NCBI RefSeq assembly: GCF_002980525.1 | Contig: NZ_PVBQ01000001.1 | Span: 434,001 to 498,000 of the forward strand | Direction of reading: 5' to 3' | Length of the DNA: 64,000 nucleotides | Source of the DNA: Sphingobacterium haloxyli | GTDB taxonomy: Bacteria; Bacteroidota; Bacteroidia; Sphingobacteriales; Sphingobacteriaceae | In this document: positions 28,086 through 37,212 of the stretch, piece after piece | How the letters are laid out: each line of letters starts with the position of its first letter | Position numbering within the stretch: position 1 is the first letter of the stretch | The notes under the pieces: model-generated | Told to the model about the DNA's origin: nothing | Databases searched by the model: none | What the model saw: the letters and a program-made list of their open reading frames with translations, nothing else | Translations under genes and position numbers: made by a program

Positions 28086-29813
28086 TTAATATCCAGGATT
28101 TTGTAATAGGTCAACAGATTTCGCAATTTCCGATTGCGGAATTGGCCAAAGATACATGCGCTGGTTAAACACTCGTTTTCGCACATCGATCGTATTATAC
28201 GTCGTAACACCTGCTACGCGTACAGGTTCGGTACCATGTAGCTGGCGGTTTTCCACCGTTTCAGCAATCTTCCAACGACGCACATCGAAAAAACGATGGC
28301 CCTCGAACGCCAGTTCTTTTTGTCTTTCGTTTTGAATAATTTCGCGCATATCTGCCTGCGAGAGGCCCGTCGGCAAGGTATGAGGGGAAAGCCCAGCTCG
28401 TTGACGGATGGCTTCCACAGCTTCATAGACCTTCCCATCCGGTGCAGCAAGATGTTCATTACGTGCTTCGGCATAGTTCAGCAGGATCTCTGCGTACCGG
28501 ATAATCGGTAGGCATCGTGGCGTTTCGGTATTGAACTGATCCACCACCACAAACCGGTGTATCATCTTATAGACATAAAAACCCGTCGGCGTACCCTTAT
28601 AGATTGCATCCTGCCCCGAACTAACGTTGTTGGGATTGGTTTTATCGATAAAAATATTGACAGGCCGACGCGCTAAGCCGTCTCGATGAAAAGCCATGGA
28701 TTGGTCGCGTGTAATCGTATTCGCCAATCTCGGGTCCCTACCGTTATAGGGGCGTGCCGGATCATAGCCCGAATTGGGATCGTCTATAGATAAGCCATTT
28801 CGCATACCGAAAGCGTTTACGATTTCCAAGTAAGGATAAGCGCCGGGATTACCCACCCCAAAAGTAGGTGGATTCCAGATCGCTTCCAGTTCCCGGTTGC
28901 CGCCTTGCATCCTCGCCAAGAGGTATTCGCTATTTTTACGCAAATGAAAAACTTCATAAAAACCATAACCGGGCTCAGTGGTATTGTTGAGGTGTAGGCT
29001 ATACTGACCAGATGCTATCACCTCTTCCGCTGCCGCTTCTGCCCGTTCCCATCTTGCTTGATCCACATTAGGGTAACCTACAATACTACGTAAGGGCTCT
29101 TCTGTGGCCAATCCTCCTCCATTAAAAAATGGACTGGCCGCATAAAGTAATACCCGCGATTTCAACCCGTAACAAGCGGCCTTATTGACACGTCCGTAAT
29201 TTTCGCCGGTATGTACCCAGGGGAGATCTTCAGCAGCGGCATCACACTCCTGCACAATATAATCCACACATTGCGCAAAGGTATTCCGGGTAAAAGGAAT
29301 GACATCATCAGCACGGTAAACACTATCCCCCATTAACGGAACACCCCCGTAATGCTCCAGAAGAATAAAATAATAATATGCTCTCAAAAAACGTGTTTCT
29401 GCCGTAGCCCGCACCTTGATATCGTTCGCAAACTGCGCGTCGGGCAAATTTTTAAGCATGATGTTGGATCTGCGGATGTTCGTATAACAGGTGGACCAGG
29501 CGTCTTTTGTGATCATATTCGCGTTGACCGTTCCCGTCGCAAATTGTATAAACGTGTTAACTGTGCCCAATCCGGCTCCTTCAGCTTCGTCCGTACTGGC
29601 GTCTAATCCCCCTCCACCAAAACGCTTGGGTGCCGTGGCAAAACCTATATTTTCATATATCCCCGAAAGAAAATTAATCGTGTAGGCGCTATCCGAAAAG
29701 ACAACTTGTTCGTTCAGATCCGTCGACTGTGTCGAATCCAAAAAACCCTGTTTTTCGCACGACACCAATGCCAGTATGGCACATACTGCGTAAATCAAAT
29801 ACTCCTTGTTCAT
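28086..29813 (-). CDS. SusD/RagB-family nutrient-binding outer membrane lipoprotein (first copy)
   Basis: A 575-residue surface glycan-binding lipoprotein: signal and lipobox ILALVSCEK, the SusD core ATAETRFLRAYYYFILLEHYGG, CYGLKSRVLLYAASPFFN, and the C-terminal QNERQKELAFEGHRFFDVRRW. It follows the GH92 gene by 60 bp and precedes the DUF5004- and DUF4961-like genes. Its expected upstream SusC partner is missing; the unpaired SusC at 18729-21776 may serve it. Confidence 0.93.
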   Translation of the reverse strand: MNKEYLIYAVCAILALVSCEKQGFLDSTQSTDLNEQVVFSDSAYTINFLSGIYENIGFATAPKRFGGGGLDASTDEAEGAGLGTVNTFIQFATGTVNANMITKDAWSTCYTNIRRSNIMLKNLPDAQFANDIKVRATAETRFLRAYYYFILLEHYGGVPLMGDSVYRADDVIPFTRNTFAQCVDYIVQECDAAAEDLPWVHTGENYGRVNKAACYGLKSRVLLYAASPFFNGGGLATEEPLRSIVGYPNVDQARWERAEAAAEEVIASGQYSLHLNNTTEPGYGFYEVFHLRKNSEYLLARMQGGNRELEAIWNPPTFGVGNPGAYPYLEIVNAFGMRNGLSIDDPNSGYDPARPYNGRDPRLANTITRDQSMAFHRDGLARRPVNIFIDKTNPNNVSSGQDAIYKGTPTGFYVYKMIHRFVVVDQFNTETPRCLPIIRYAEILLNYAEARNEHLAAPDGKVYEAVEAIRQRAGLSPHTLPTGLSQADMREIIQNERQKELAFEGHRFFDVRRWKIAETVENRQLHGTEPVRVAGVTTYNTIDVRKRVFNQRMYLWPIPQSEIAKSVDLLQNPGY

Positions 29814-29873
29814 AATTTAATTTATAATGTACTATAATTTATCAAGCTATTGTTTTCCCATCAACGTGCGGAG

Positions 29874-32162
29874 CTACTCTCCTTCGAGCCGGCTTAACGA
29901 AAACGGTCGGGCTTCTTTCGACACGCCCCCATTCCTATTGGGAGAAGCCCCCATCACAAACTCCAGTTTCCCCCCGTTTATGATATCCTCATACGGTATG
30001 AAATTCCTATCGTAAGGAACACCATTCAACTGAGCAGACTGTATATAGACATTCTCAGCGCTGTTATTCTTTGCGATCACGACAAACTCTTTTCCGTTTT
30101 CCAGCTTCACGGTAGCTTTCTCAAAAACTGGGCTGCCAAAAACATACTCATCCGTTCCCGGACATACGCTATAAATCCCCAACGCGCTCAACACATACCA
30201 AGAAGACATCCCACCTTGATCTTCATCTCCCGGAAAGCCTTTTTCTGAAGCATTGTATAGCTGGGACATGACTTTACGCGTCCGCTCCTGCGATTTCCAG
30301 GGCTGCCCGCTGAAATTGTATAAATATGCAACGTGCTGTACCGGTTGATTACCATGTGCGTATTGTCCCATTTTGGCCAAGCGCATTTCCCGCATCTCGT
30401 GTATTTCCTGTTTATAACTGCCATACTTGATCGTCTGTTCCATCGTGAATAGAGAATCTAATTTTGCGTTGAAACGATCGACGCCGCCCATGAGATTAAT
30501 CAGTCCGTTTATATCGTGCATCACCGACCACGTATATTGCCAGGCATTGGCCTCCGTGAAAGCACCACCCCATTCCACCGGATCGAAGTCCGGCATCCAT
30601 TCCCCGTTTGCCAGTCGTCCTCGCATAAATTTGCTATCTTTATCAAAAACGTTGACGTAATTATACATCTGGCGAGCAAATATATTTTCGTAGAATTTAT
30701 TCCCCGTCATTTTTGCCAGTTGATAAGCACAAAAATCATCGTAAGCATACTCTAATGTTTTAGCGGTGCTTTCATGCAAATCATCTTTATAAGGAATATA
30801 TCCTTTGATAAAGTAGTCTTCCCAACCCTGTCTACCATTCGAACCGCCATAAAAACCTTTATTGGTTACCTCATGATAATAAGCGTGCAAAGCACTATCG
30901 GAATTAAACGTACGCACCCCTTTTACCCATGCATCCGTTAGTAAGGAAATCGCATGGTTCCCGATCATTACGCCGGACATACCCGGATTAGACCACGTTG
31001 GGAGAAAGCCGGCCTGTTGCTGCGCATCCAACAAAGACTGCATATAGCGTCCCTGCATTTCACGATGTAGGATATTGCTCAATGGAAATTGTGAACGAAA
31101 AGTATCCCAAAAGCCATTATCCGTATACATATAGCCGGGGTGAATCTTTCCGTCGTACGGGCTGAAATAATAGGGGTTACCCGCTGGATCAATTTCATAG
31201 AACTTACGGGAAAAAAGATTGGCACGAAACAGACAAGAGTAGAAGGTTGCTTTTTCTTCTTCTGTTCCCCCTTCTACGACGATGCGGTTTAACCAGGTAT
31301 TCCAAACATCGAACGCTTTGGTTTTGGTCGTTTCAAAATTTTTATCTCCGTCCAGCTCCTGTTTTAAATTCCGTAATGCTTGATCGGGGTCAATATAGGA
31401 AGATGCCATTTTGACTTCTACACACGCGCCCGGTTTAAATTCCAGGTAAGCGCCAATGCCTTCTCCTTCATCCGTTCTATTTCCCGAAGAGATTTTATTC
31501 GCTCTATTTTCCCACGTGCCATAACTCTTAAAATCCTGGTTGAAGACCAGCACAAAATAGTTACGGAAGTTTTCGGGAACGAACCGACCATTATTAACAT
31601 AGCCGATAATTTTGCGCTCTTCCGGAATGATCTTGACTTGGCTATGCTTAAGAAAACCGTCTAAGACCAAATAAGCCTTTTCCTTTTTCGGAAAAGAGAA
31701 CCGCATGTGCGCACCGCGCTCTACCGGACTGATCTCTGCTTGTATCCCATTGTCAAACTTTACGGAATAATAATGTGGTTTAGCAATTTCATTATCATGG
31801 CTAAAAGGCAAAGCCCTTTCATCTTCGTTGACGATGAGGTTCCCCTTTCCCGGCATCAGGGAAAAAACCGCATAATCACCCATCCACGGGCTACATTGGT
31901 GTACCTGCTGAAAGCCACGGATCGTATTCGCCTTATAGGTATATTTCCAACCATCACCATTCTTTCCTGTCTGTGCCGAAAAAAAATGCATCGCAAAAGG
32001 CAAGCCCACCGTAGGGTAAGTATTTCCATAGGACAACGCCCATTCAGAATCCGTCCCCTGCAACGTATTCACATACTTTACCAAGTCTTTTTCCTGTGTA
32101 TAACCTGTGGCTATCCCAAGCGGGAAAAGAATAACCCAAACTAATTTTTTTATTCTCATCAC
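29874..32162 (-). CDS. GH92 family alpha-mannosidase (second copy, divergent)
   Basis: A 762-residue secreted glycoside hydrolase of family 92, Ca-dependent exo-alpha-mannosidases acting on N-glycans or mannans. A signal peptide ends at TGYTQ. The N-terminal region VKYVNTLQGTDSEWALSYGN and the C-terminal GDEDQGGMSSWYVLSALG show the family, but the latter differs from the usual GNEDxGQMSAWYV, so its linkage specificity may differ from the other GH92 here. It has no lipobox and may be periplasmic. It lies 60 bp before the SusD gene and 13 bp after the GH2 gene. Confidence 0.88.
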   Translation of the reverse strand: MMRIKKLVWVILFPLGIATGYTQEKDLVKYVNTLQGTDSEWALSYGNTYPTVGLPFAMHFFSAQTGKNGDGWKYTYKANTIRGFQQVHQCSPWMGDYAVFSLMPGKGNLIVNEDERALPFSHDNEIAKPHYYSVKFDNGIQAEISPVERGAHMRFSFPKKEKAYLVLDGFLKHSQVKIIPEERKIIGYVNNGRFVPENFRNYFVLVFNQDFKSYGTWENRANKISSGNRTDEGEGIGAYLEFKPGACVEVKMASSYIDPDQALRNLKQELDGDKNFETTKTKAFDVWNTWLNRIVVEGGTEEEKATFYSCLFRANLFSRKFYEIDPAGNPYYFSPYDGKIHPGYMYTDNGFWDTFRSQFPLSNILHREMQGRYMQSLLDAQQQAGFLPTWSNPGMSGVMIGNHAISLLTDAWVKGVRTFNSDSALHAYYHEVTNKGFYGGSNGRQGWEDYFIKGYIPYKDDLHESTAKTLEYAYDDFCAYQLAKMTGNKFYENIFARQMYNYVNVFDKDSKFMRGRLANGEWMPDFDPVEWGGAFTEANAWQYTWSVMHDINGLINLMGGVDRFNAKLDSLFTMEQTIKYGSYKQEIHEMREMRLAKMGQYAHGNQPVQHVAYLYNFSGQPWKSQERTRKVMSQLYNASEKGFPGDEDQGGMSSWYVLSALGIYSVCPGTDEYVFGSPVFEKATVKLENGKEFVVIAKNNSAENVYIQSAQLNGVPYDRNFIPYEDIINGGKLEFVMGASPNRNGGVSKEARPFSLSRLEGE

Positions 32163-32175
32163 TATTGCTGTATTG

Positions 32176-34842
32176 TTACTTCATTACTAAAACATGTTCC
32201 TCTTTATGCCCATATTGCTTCCACAGAAGATCAAATTGGCCAGCTTCTAAATCCGAAATCTGTACGGTTTTCTCTTCACCAGGCATTAACGTGAAATAAT
32301 TATCGGAAAACAATACCGGCAATACCCGCTCTTGTGTGCCCTCCCGGACAAGCCGGAGCCGATTACCAAAAGCGACACTGTTTCCTTGATTTTTAATGGA
32401 GATCTGTTTTCCACCAGCTGTGTTCTCTAATAAGAGAAAAGACAGTTCTGCAGCAGGCAGATTATTTAAGGCCGTATAGTCAAGATCTTTTTTGCCGTTC
32501 CGCCAATAAAAATTCTCCGAAAGCATATTTCCCAAACTGTCTTTTAGTTCCAGTTTAATAAAATGAAGGGGCAAAATTGCAGCATCAAAGTTTAGTCGGT
32601 AAGCCTCGCTCTTGTCACTTACCAATACATTCACTTCTTCACTGCGGCCATATTGAGCCCATTCTTTACCATCCAATGTGAAAACCCGCGTGGTCGCCAC
32701 GGCCGCTTTCAGATCTTCGGATGTTGTATTTATCGCTTTCACACTATTATTAGAGGCGTTCCATTGTATATGCAAAGGTTCACAGGCATATTTAGCGCCC
32801 CAATAAGCCCCGGTCGCGTCATGATAGTAATCATACGTTTGCCATACAAAGGAAGGGTACGCCGATTGGCTCATCCAGAGCAATAACCCCGATGCATCTT
32901 CCCACATCTTATCATTCCAAGCTTCATATATCCCTTTCATCACTTCTATATTGAGGTATTGTGCCTTTTCACAAAAAGCAATCAGGTTATCTGACTCTCC
33001 AAATTGGGTATTTACCGCTCGTTTATAATTAATCGGGCTTGCGTTAGATGCCTCTTTTCCGAAATAATGCTTGTTCCACACATTGTCATCAGCCTTTTCC
33101 AGTTGCTCCTCTGTAGGCAAAGGCCATAACGACTCGGCCGGCATAAATTCTTTCACACTTTCATAATTCGGGAAAGTCGCTGTACCAATTTCTGTTCGCA
33201 ATCCGTAACCCCGATCCGAACCATATGGATAAGGCGGATTATTCCACGCCAAGTTACTCCCCGAGTTTTCAAAGTGATGCTTCGGCGTCTGATTGCCCCA
33301 CCATCCACTACCAGATAGCCCATCTTGATTAGAACTCGACTTGTACATCCGGTCATTATGGTCTTCCAAAGCAACAATGCTGCGGAGATAGCCATCCAAC
33401 TCTGGCTTAGGATGTGTTTCATTCGCTCCACACCACAGTGCAATACTCGGGTGGTTCCTCAATCTTTTCACTTTATCCAGCGCATTTGCTTTAAAATCCT
33501 CGTCGCTTGCGACATCGCTATAAGCCACATAAAGCCAGAAGTCATCCCAGACCATGATACCATAACGGTCACAGTAATCGTAAAAAGCATCATCTGTCAC
33601 ACAACCCGTCCAAAGGCGGATCATATTATAGTTCATGTCTTTGTGCAATTTTATCTTCGTCTCGTATTCTTCCCCTTCACAGCGCAACAAATACTCACTC
33701 ATACCCCAATTGCCACCTTTCAAAAACAGGCGCTGTCCATTGATAAAAAACTGCAGAACAGGCCATCCCGCATTGTTGCGAATATATCGGTATTCATACT
33801 GCCGTATGCCAAAGGTGATTTCCTTTTGATCGGACACCTCGCCATCCAGTTCACTTCGCAATGTACACGTATATAAATGCGGCTCCCCGTAACCATTAGG
33901 CCACCAAAGCTTGGGTTGTTTCACAATGAGGGCCTCCACTTCTTTACGGTCTATATAAACCTTCTTCGACGTATTGGCTTCCAAGTGTAATTTCTTGGAG
34001 AACTGTATATTACCCGGTTGGATAAGACCGGATAGCAGCACCTCTTTTGCCTGATCGGAGGTATTCTTCAACTCCGTTGAAACAAATAAATACGCAATGT
34101 CATTCGATTCCAGTTCGGATCTTACCCAAGGATCTTCCATCGTCACATCACCGGTAAAACTTAACGATACATTTCCTGTTATACCGGCCAACCGACCGGG
34201 TACGTAGGGCATCCAGTCCCAGCTTGCGGCAGATAAATAGGTCGGGCTGGCCACTACACCAAATGGATCCTTGGCATCCCTTGTCTTCTTTTGGTCGGCA
34301 TCGGTAATCAACACCGCGACGACATTCTCCTGATCATGGCTAACCAAATGGCTAACCTCATATTTGGTACGTAGCATATGCCCACTGACATCTTTCGTAG
34401 ATTCTCGTGTTCCAGATAATTTCACACCATTCATATAAAAGTCTGCATACCGGTTCGTATTGTCGAACTGCAACCAGATTTGCTGTCCCGGTTTTACCGA
34501 AGCAGGTAGTTTAAAGCTTGTGCGATACCAAAAAGGACGATTAAAAAAAGCCTCATCAACACGGTGGATATTATCCGAATAGTTAGGATCGGGCACTTCC
34601 CCCGCCTCCACATAAGCGGTAAACACCACACCAGGAACTATACCTTTAACGGCATCTTCCATTCGATAACCAGAAGTTGAAATCTCAAACCCCGATGGTG
34701 AATGTTCTGTTTTTGGTTGTACCCACCATGTTACATCCGGATTGGTACTATTCAACGATATCTGCTGCAGCTGTCCGTTACATGCTACGGAAGCCAACAG
34801 CAAGGATAACATGGTAAATACTATTTTCTTGTTGATACCCAT
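32176..34842 (-). CDS. GH2 family glycosidase (exo-beta-glucosaminidase / beta-mannosidase-like)
   Basis: An 888-residue GH2 enzyme with an N-terminal sugar-binding jelly roll (about 90-230), an Ig-like domain, a TIM barrel (about 345-680) and a C-terminal beta domain. The proton donor is E475 in WCGANETHP and the nucleophile E551 in GLRTEIGTATFP. The layout is closest to exo-beta-D-glucosaminidases and beta-mannosidases, but the exact sugar cannot be decided by eye. The N-terminus LLLASVAC suggests either a lipobox at C21 or a normal signal ending at NGQ. Removing the core beta-mannose or a beta-GlcN/GlcNAc unit would complement the alpha-mannosidases around it. Confidence 0.85.
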   Translation of the reverse strand: MGINKKIVFTMLSLLLASVACNGQLQQISLNSTNPDVTWWVQPKTEHSPSGFEISTSGYRMEDAVKGIVPGVVFTAYVEAGEVPDPNYSDNIHRVDEAFFNRPFWYRTSFKLPASVKPGQQIWLQFDNTNRYADFYMNGVKLSGTRESTKDVSGHMLRTKYEVSHLVSHDQENVVAVLITDADQKKTRDAKDPFGVVASPTYLSAASWDWMPYVPGRLAGITGNVSLSFTGDVTMEDPWVRSELESNDIAYLFVSTELKNTSDQAKEVLLSGLIQPGNIQFSKKLHLEANTSKKVYIDRKEVEALIVKQPKLWWPNGYGEPHLYTCTLRSELDGEVSDQKEITFGIRQYEYRYIRNNAGWPVLQFFINGQRLFLKGGNWGMSEYLLRCEGEEYETKIKLHKDMNYNMIRLWTGCVTDDAFYDYCDRYGIMVWDDFWLYVAYSDVASDEDFKANALDKVKRLRNHPSIALWCGANETHPKPELDGYLRSIVALEDHNDRMYKSSSNQDGLSGSGWWGNQTPKHHFENSGSNLAWNNPPYPYGSDRGYGLRTEIGTATFPNYESVKEFMPAESLWPLPTEEQLEKADDNVWNKHYFGKEASNASPINYKRAVNTQFGESDNLIAFCEKAQYLNIEVMKGIYEAWNDKMWEDASGLLLWMSQSAYPSFVWQTYDYYHDATGAYWGAKYACEPLHIQWNASNNSVKAINTTSEDLKAAVATTRVFTLDGKEWAQYGRSEEVNVLVSDKSEAYRLNFDAAILPLHFIKLELKDSLGNMLSENFYWRNGKKDLDYTALNNLPAAELSFLLLENTAGGKQISIKNQGNSVAFGNRLRLVREGTQERVLPVLFSDNYFTLMPGEEKTVQISDLEAGQFDLLWKQYGHKEEHVLVMK

Positions 34843-34849
34843 TGTCTTT

Positions 34850-37192
34850 TTAATTACTTTCTACACCCCATTTCTTGTTCGGCTGTTCTCCCATGAACAA
34901 CTCAAGTTTTCCACCTGCAGCGATCTCCTGAAAATCTATAAAGCATTTATCATAGGGATTTCCATTTAACAGTGCTTTCTGGATATATATATTTTTAGCT
35001 GTATTATTATGGGTCTTAATCGTGAAATGCGTTCCCGAATAATAATCATTATCCAAACGGAATTTAACTTCATCAAATAGGGGACTGGTTATCTCCAAAC
35101 GGGTACTTCCCGGACAGGAAGGATGCAGACCACTGGAAGCCAATACATACCAAGCAGACATTTGTCCTACATCCTCGTTTCCCACAATACCTTCTACCGA
35201 ATTTTTATACGCCTTGTTACAGATATGGCGTGTCCATTTCTGGGTATCCCAAGGTGCGTCGAGGTGATTAAATAAGAATGGTACGAGGTGAACAGGTTCA
35301 TTCGCATGGTTATAATAATCATTCCACAACATGTGGTCAGGTGTCTGTTCAAAAAAACTTGTCAAATCTACCAATACGTTCTCCCTTCCACCCATGAGCT
35401 GTATCATCCCCGGGATATCATGTGGAACAAACCACCCTTGTTGGTAAGGATTACATTCAACCGTTCCATACCATTCTTTTGTTCTCGCTCCCTCCGGCCA
35501 GATTTCCCAAGAACCATTTGTATTTCTAGGCCGGAACCAGCCTTTTTCAGCATCAAAGATATTCCTGTATGCTCGTGATTTTTCTAAGAAAAGCTCTTCA
35601 TCTTCTTGTTTTCCAAGCCGGTTTGCCAATTGTGCGATGCACCAATCTGTATACGCATATTCCAACGTATTTGAAATACTGAACGGCGCCCCTGTATAAC
35701 CCAAAGAATCGTTACCGAATTTTTTAGAGGTATTGACGGCAAATGCATAGGCTTTTTCCACATCGTATCCTCGGATACCTTTTACATAGGCATCGGCCAG
35801 CACAGATAAAGCCGGATTCCCAATCATACATCCGGAATAGGCGTTCATAATCTCCCACCGCTCGTAATATCCACGTCCAGATTCCTCTGCAAGTGTAATC
35901 AACGAATTAAGTTGGTCATCCACCAATCTTGGATTTATAATGGTTTGTAACGGAAACTGGCTTCGAAAAACATCCCAACCACTGAACATCGTCCGTTTTG
36001 TAAACCCGCTTTCTTGGTGTACCTGCTTGTCTCCACCGATATAACGTCCGTCTACATCCGTATATGTACGAGGATCAATCATCGTGTGATAAAGCGCTGT
36101 ATAGAAGATTGTTTTCTGATCATCCGTCCCACCTTGGATATGCACTCTATCCAGTTCTTGATTCCATAAATCATACGCTTCCTCCCGAATTTGATCAAAA
36201 GACTTCCCTTCCATTTCCTTCCTAAAATTATTTTCTGCCCCGGCCATATCCACAAAAGAAATACCCACCTGCAAAGTAACCTCCTCATTTTCGCTTGTTT
36301 CAAAGTCAGAGAAAAACCCCAAGTGCTTTCCTTCTAAGGTTTCTTCGTCCCGTATAATGGTGGCCTTTTCCACCGCTCTTAAATAAGGGATGCTAACAAC
36401 TTCATCTCTTTTTCGCTTCCAATTGTCGGGAATATCAGCTGTCCAGAAACCATAATTTTCCAAGGGTTTACTGAATCGTGCATAGAAGTAAACCGTATAA
36501 TCAGCATTCCCTTCCCCATTTCCCCATCCACCGCCATCCGGTGTGCACAACATCCATCCCCTAATCGTGTGCTCATCCACCTTATGGATATACTGTTTTA
36601 TAGCTGTCCCTCCTACCCGACGAGCAAGATCGATCTGTATGCGCGATTCTTTATGTTGCGGGAACGTGAAACGAATCATTCCGCTATGTGCGGCAGCCGT
36701 CGTCTCCACTTTGATATGATAATCTGTTAAATCCACGGCATAATAACCCGCCTTTGCTGTTTCCGTTTGCTTATTGTAGTGCGAACGGTACCCGTCGATA
36801 CTGCCATCTTCTCTCCCTGCAATAATCTTCAGTTTTCCTGTCGTAGGCATCACCAGAAAATTTCCTAAATCCCCAAACCAGCCAACCCCACTCATCTGTG
36901 TAAAAGCGAATCCTTCTATCGTCTGATGCTCGTAACTATACCCCGGACTATTATCCCCTCCGGTAATGGTGTTGGGGCTGACCTGCACCATACCATAGGG
37001 TGTAGCAGCTCCCGGAAACGTCTTCCCTAAACCATGATAAACTTCGGCAATCCCCACACTTGTACTCGCTCCTATGAAGGGATTTACATAATCCGCCGGA
37101 GACGAAGGTTTTGTTCCATCACCCACAGAACAGGATTTTAATAACAGGAAACAGGATACAAGGCTCCCCCATAATTGTATACTCCTTAACAT
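34850..37192 (-). CDS. GH92 family alpha-mannosidase lipoprotein (first copy)
   Basis: A 780-residue exo-alpha-mannosidase with a lipobox at LKSC (C21), so probably surface- or periplasm-anchored. Clear GH92 signatures are DYVNPFIGASTS near the start, FPGAATPYGMVQVSPNT, FTQMSGVGWFGDLG, and the canonical GNEDVGQMSAWYVLASSG near the C-terminus that carries catalytic acidic residues. It is the more canonical of the two GH92 enzymes. It follows the GH38-like gene by 20 bp and precedes GH2 by 7 bp. Confidence 0.93.
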   Translation of the reverse strand: MLRSIQLWGSLVSCFLLLKSCSVGDGTKPSSPADYVNPFIGASTSVGIAEVYHGLGKTFPGAATPYGMVQVSPNTITGGDNSPGYSYEHQTIEGFAFTQMSGVGWFGDLGNFLVMPTTGKLKIIAGREDGSIDGYRSHYNKQTETAKAGYYAVDLTDYHIKVETTAAAHSGMIRFTFPQHKESRIQIDLARRVGGTAIKQYIHKVDEHTIRGWMLCTPDGGGWGNGEGNADYTVYFYARFSKPLENYGFWTADIPDNWKRKRDEVVSIPYLRAVEKATIIRDEETLEGKHLGFFSDFETSENEEVTLQVGISFVDMAGAENNFRKEMEGKSFDQIREEAYDLWNQELDRVHIQGGTDDQKTIFYTALYHTMIDPRTYTDVDGRYIGGDKQVHQESGFTKRTMFSGWDVFRSQFPLQTIINPRLVDDQLNSLITLAEESGRGYYERWEIMNAYSGCMIGNPALSVLADAYVKGIRGYDVEKAYAFAVNTSKKFGNDSLGYTGAPFSISNTLEYAYTDWCIAQLANRLGKQEDEELFLEKSRAYRNIFDAEKGWFRPRNTNGSWEIWPEGARTKEWYGTVECNPYQQGWFVPHDIPGMIQLMGGRENVLVDLTSFFEQTPDHMLWNDYYNHANEPVHLVPFLFNHLDAPWDTQKWTRHICNKAYKNSVEGIVGNEDVGQMSAWYVLASSGLHPSCPGSTRLEITSPLFDEVKFRLDNDYYSGTHFTIKTHNNTAKNIYIQKALLNGNPYDKCFIDFQEIAAGGKLELFMGEQPNKKWGVESN

Positions 37193-37212
37193 CGATGTCT
37201 AATTAGCTATAT

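Noticed and set aside
28073..28210. Longer N-terminus for the DUF5004-like lipoprotein
   Set aside because: It overlaps the SusD gene and lacks a signal; the ATG at 28072 gives a signal peptide with HASC lipobox.
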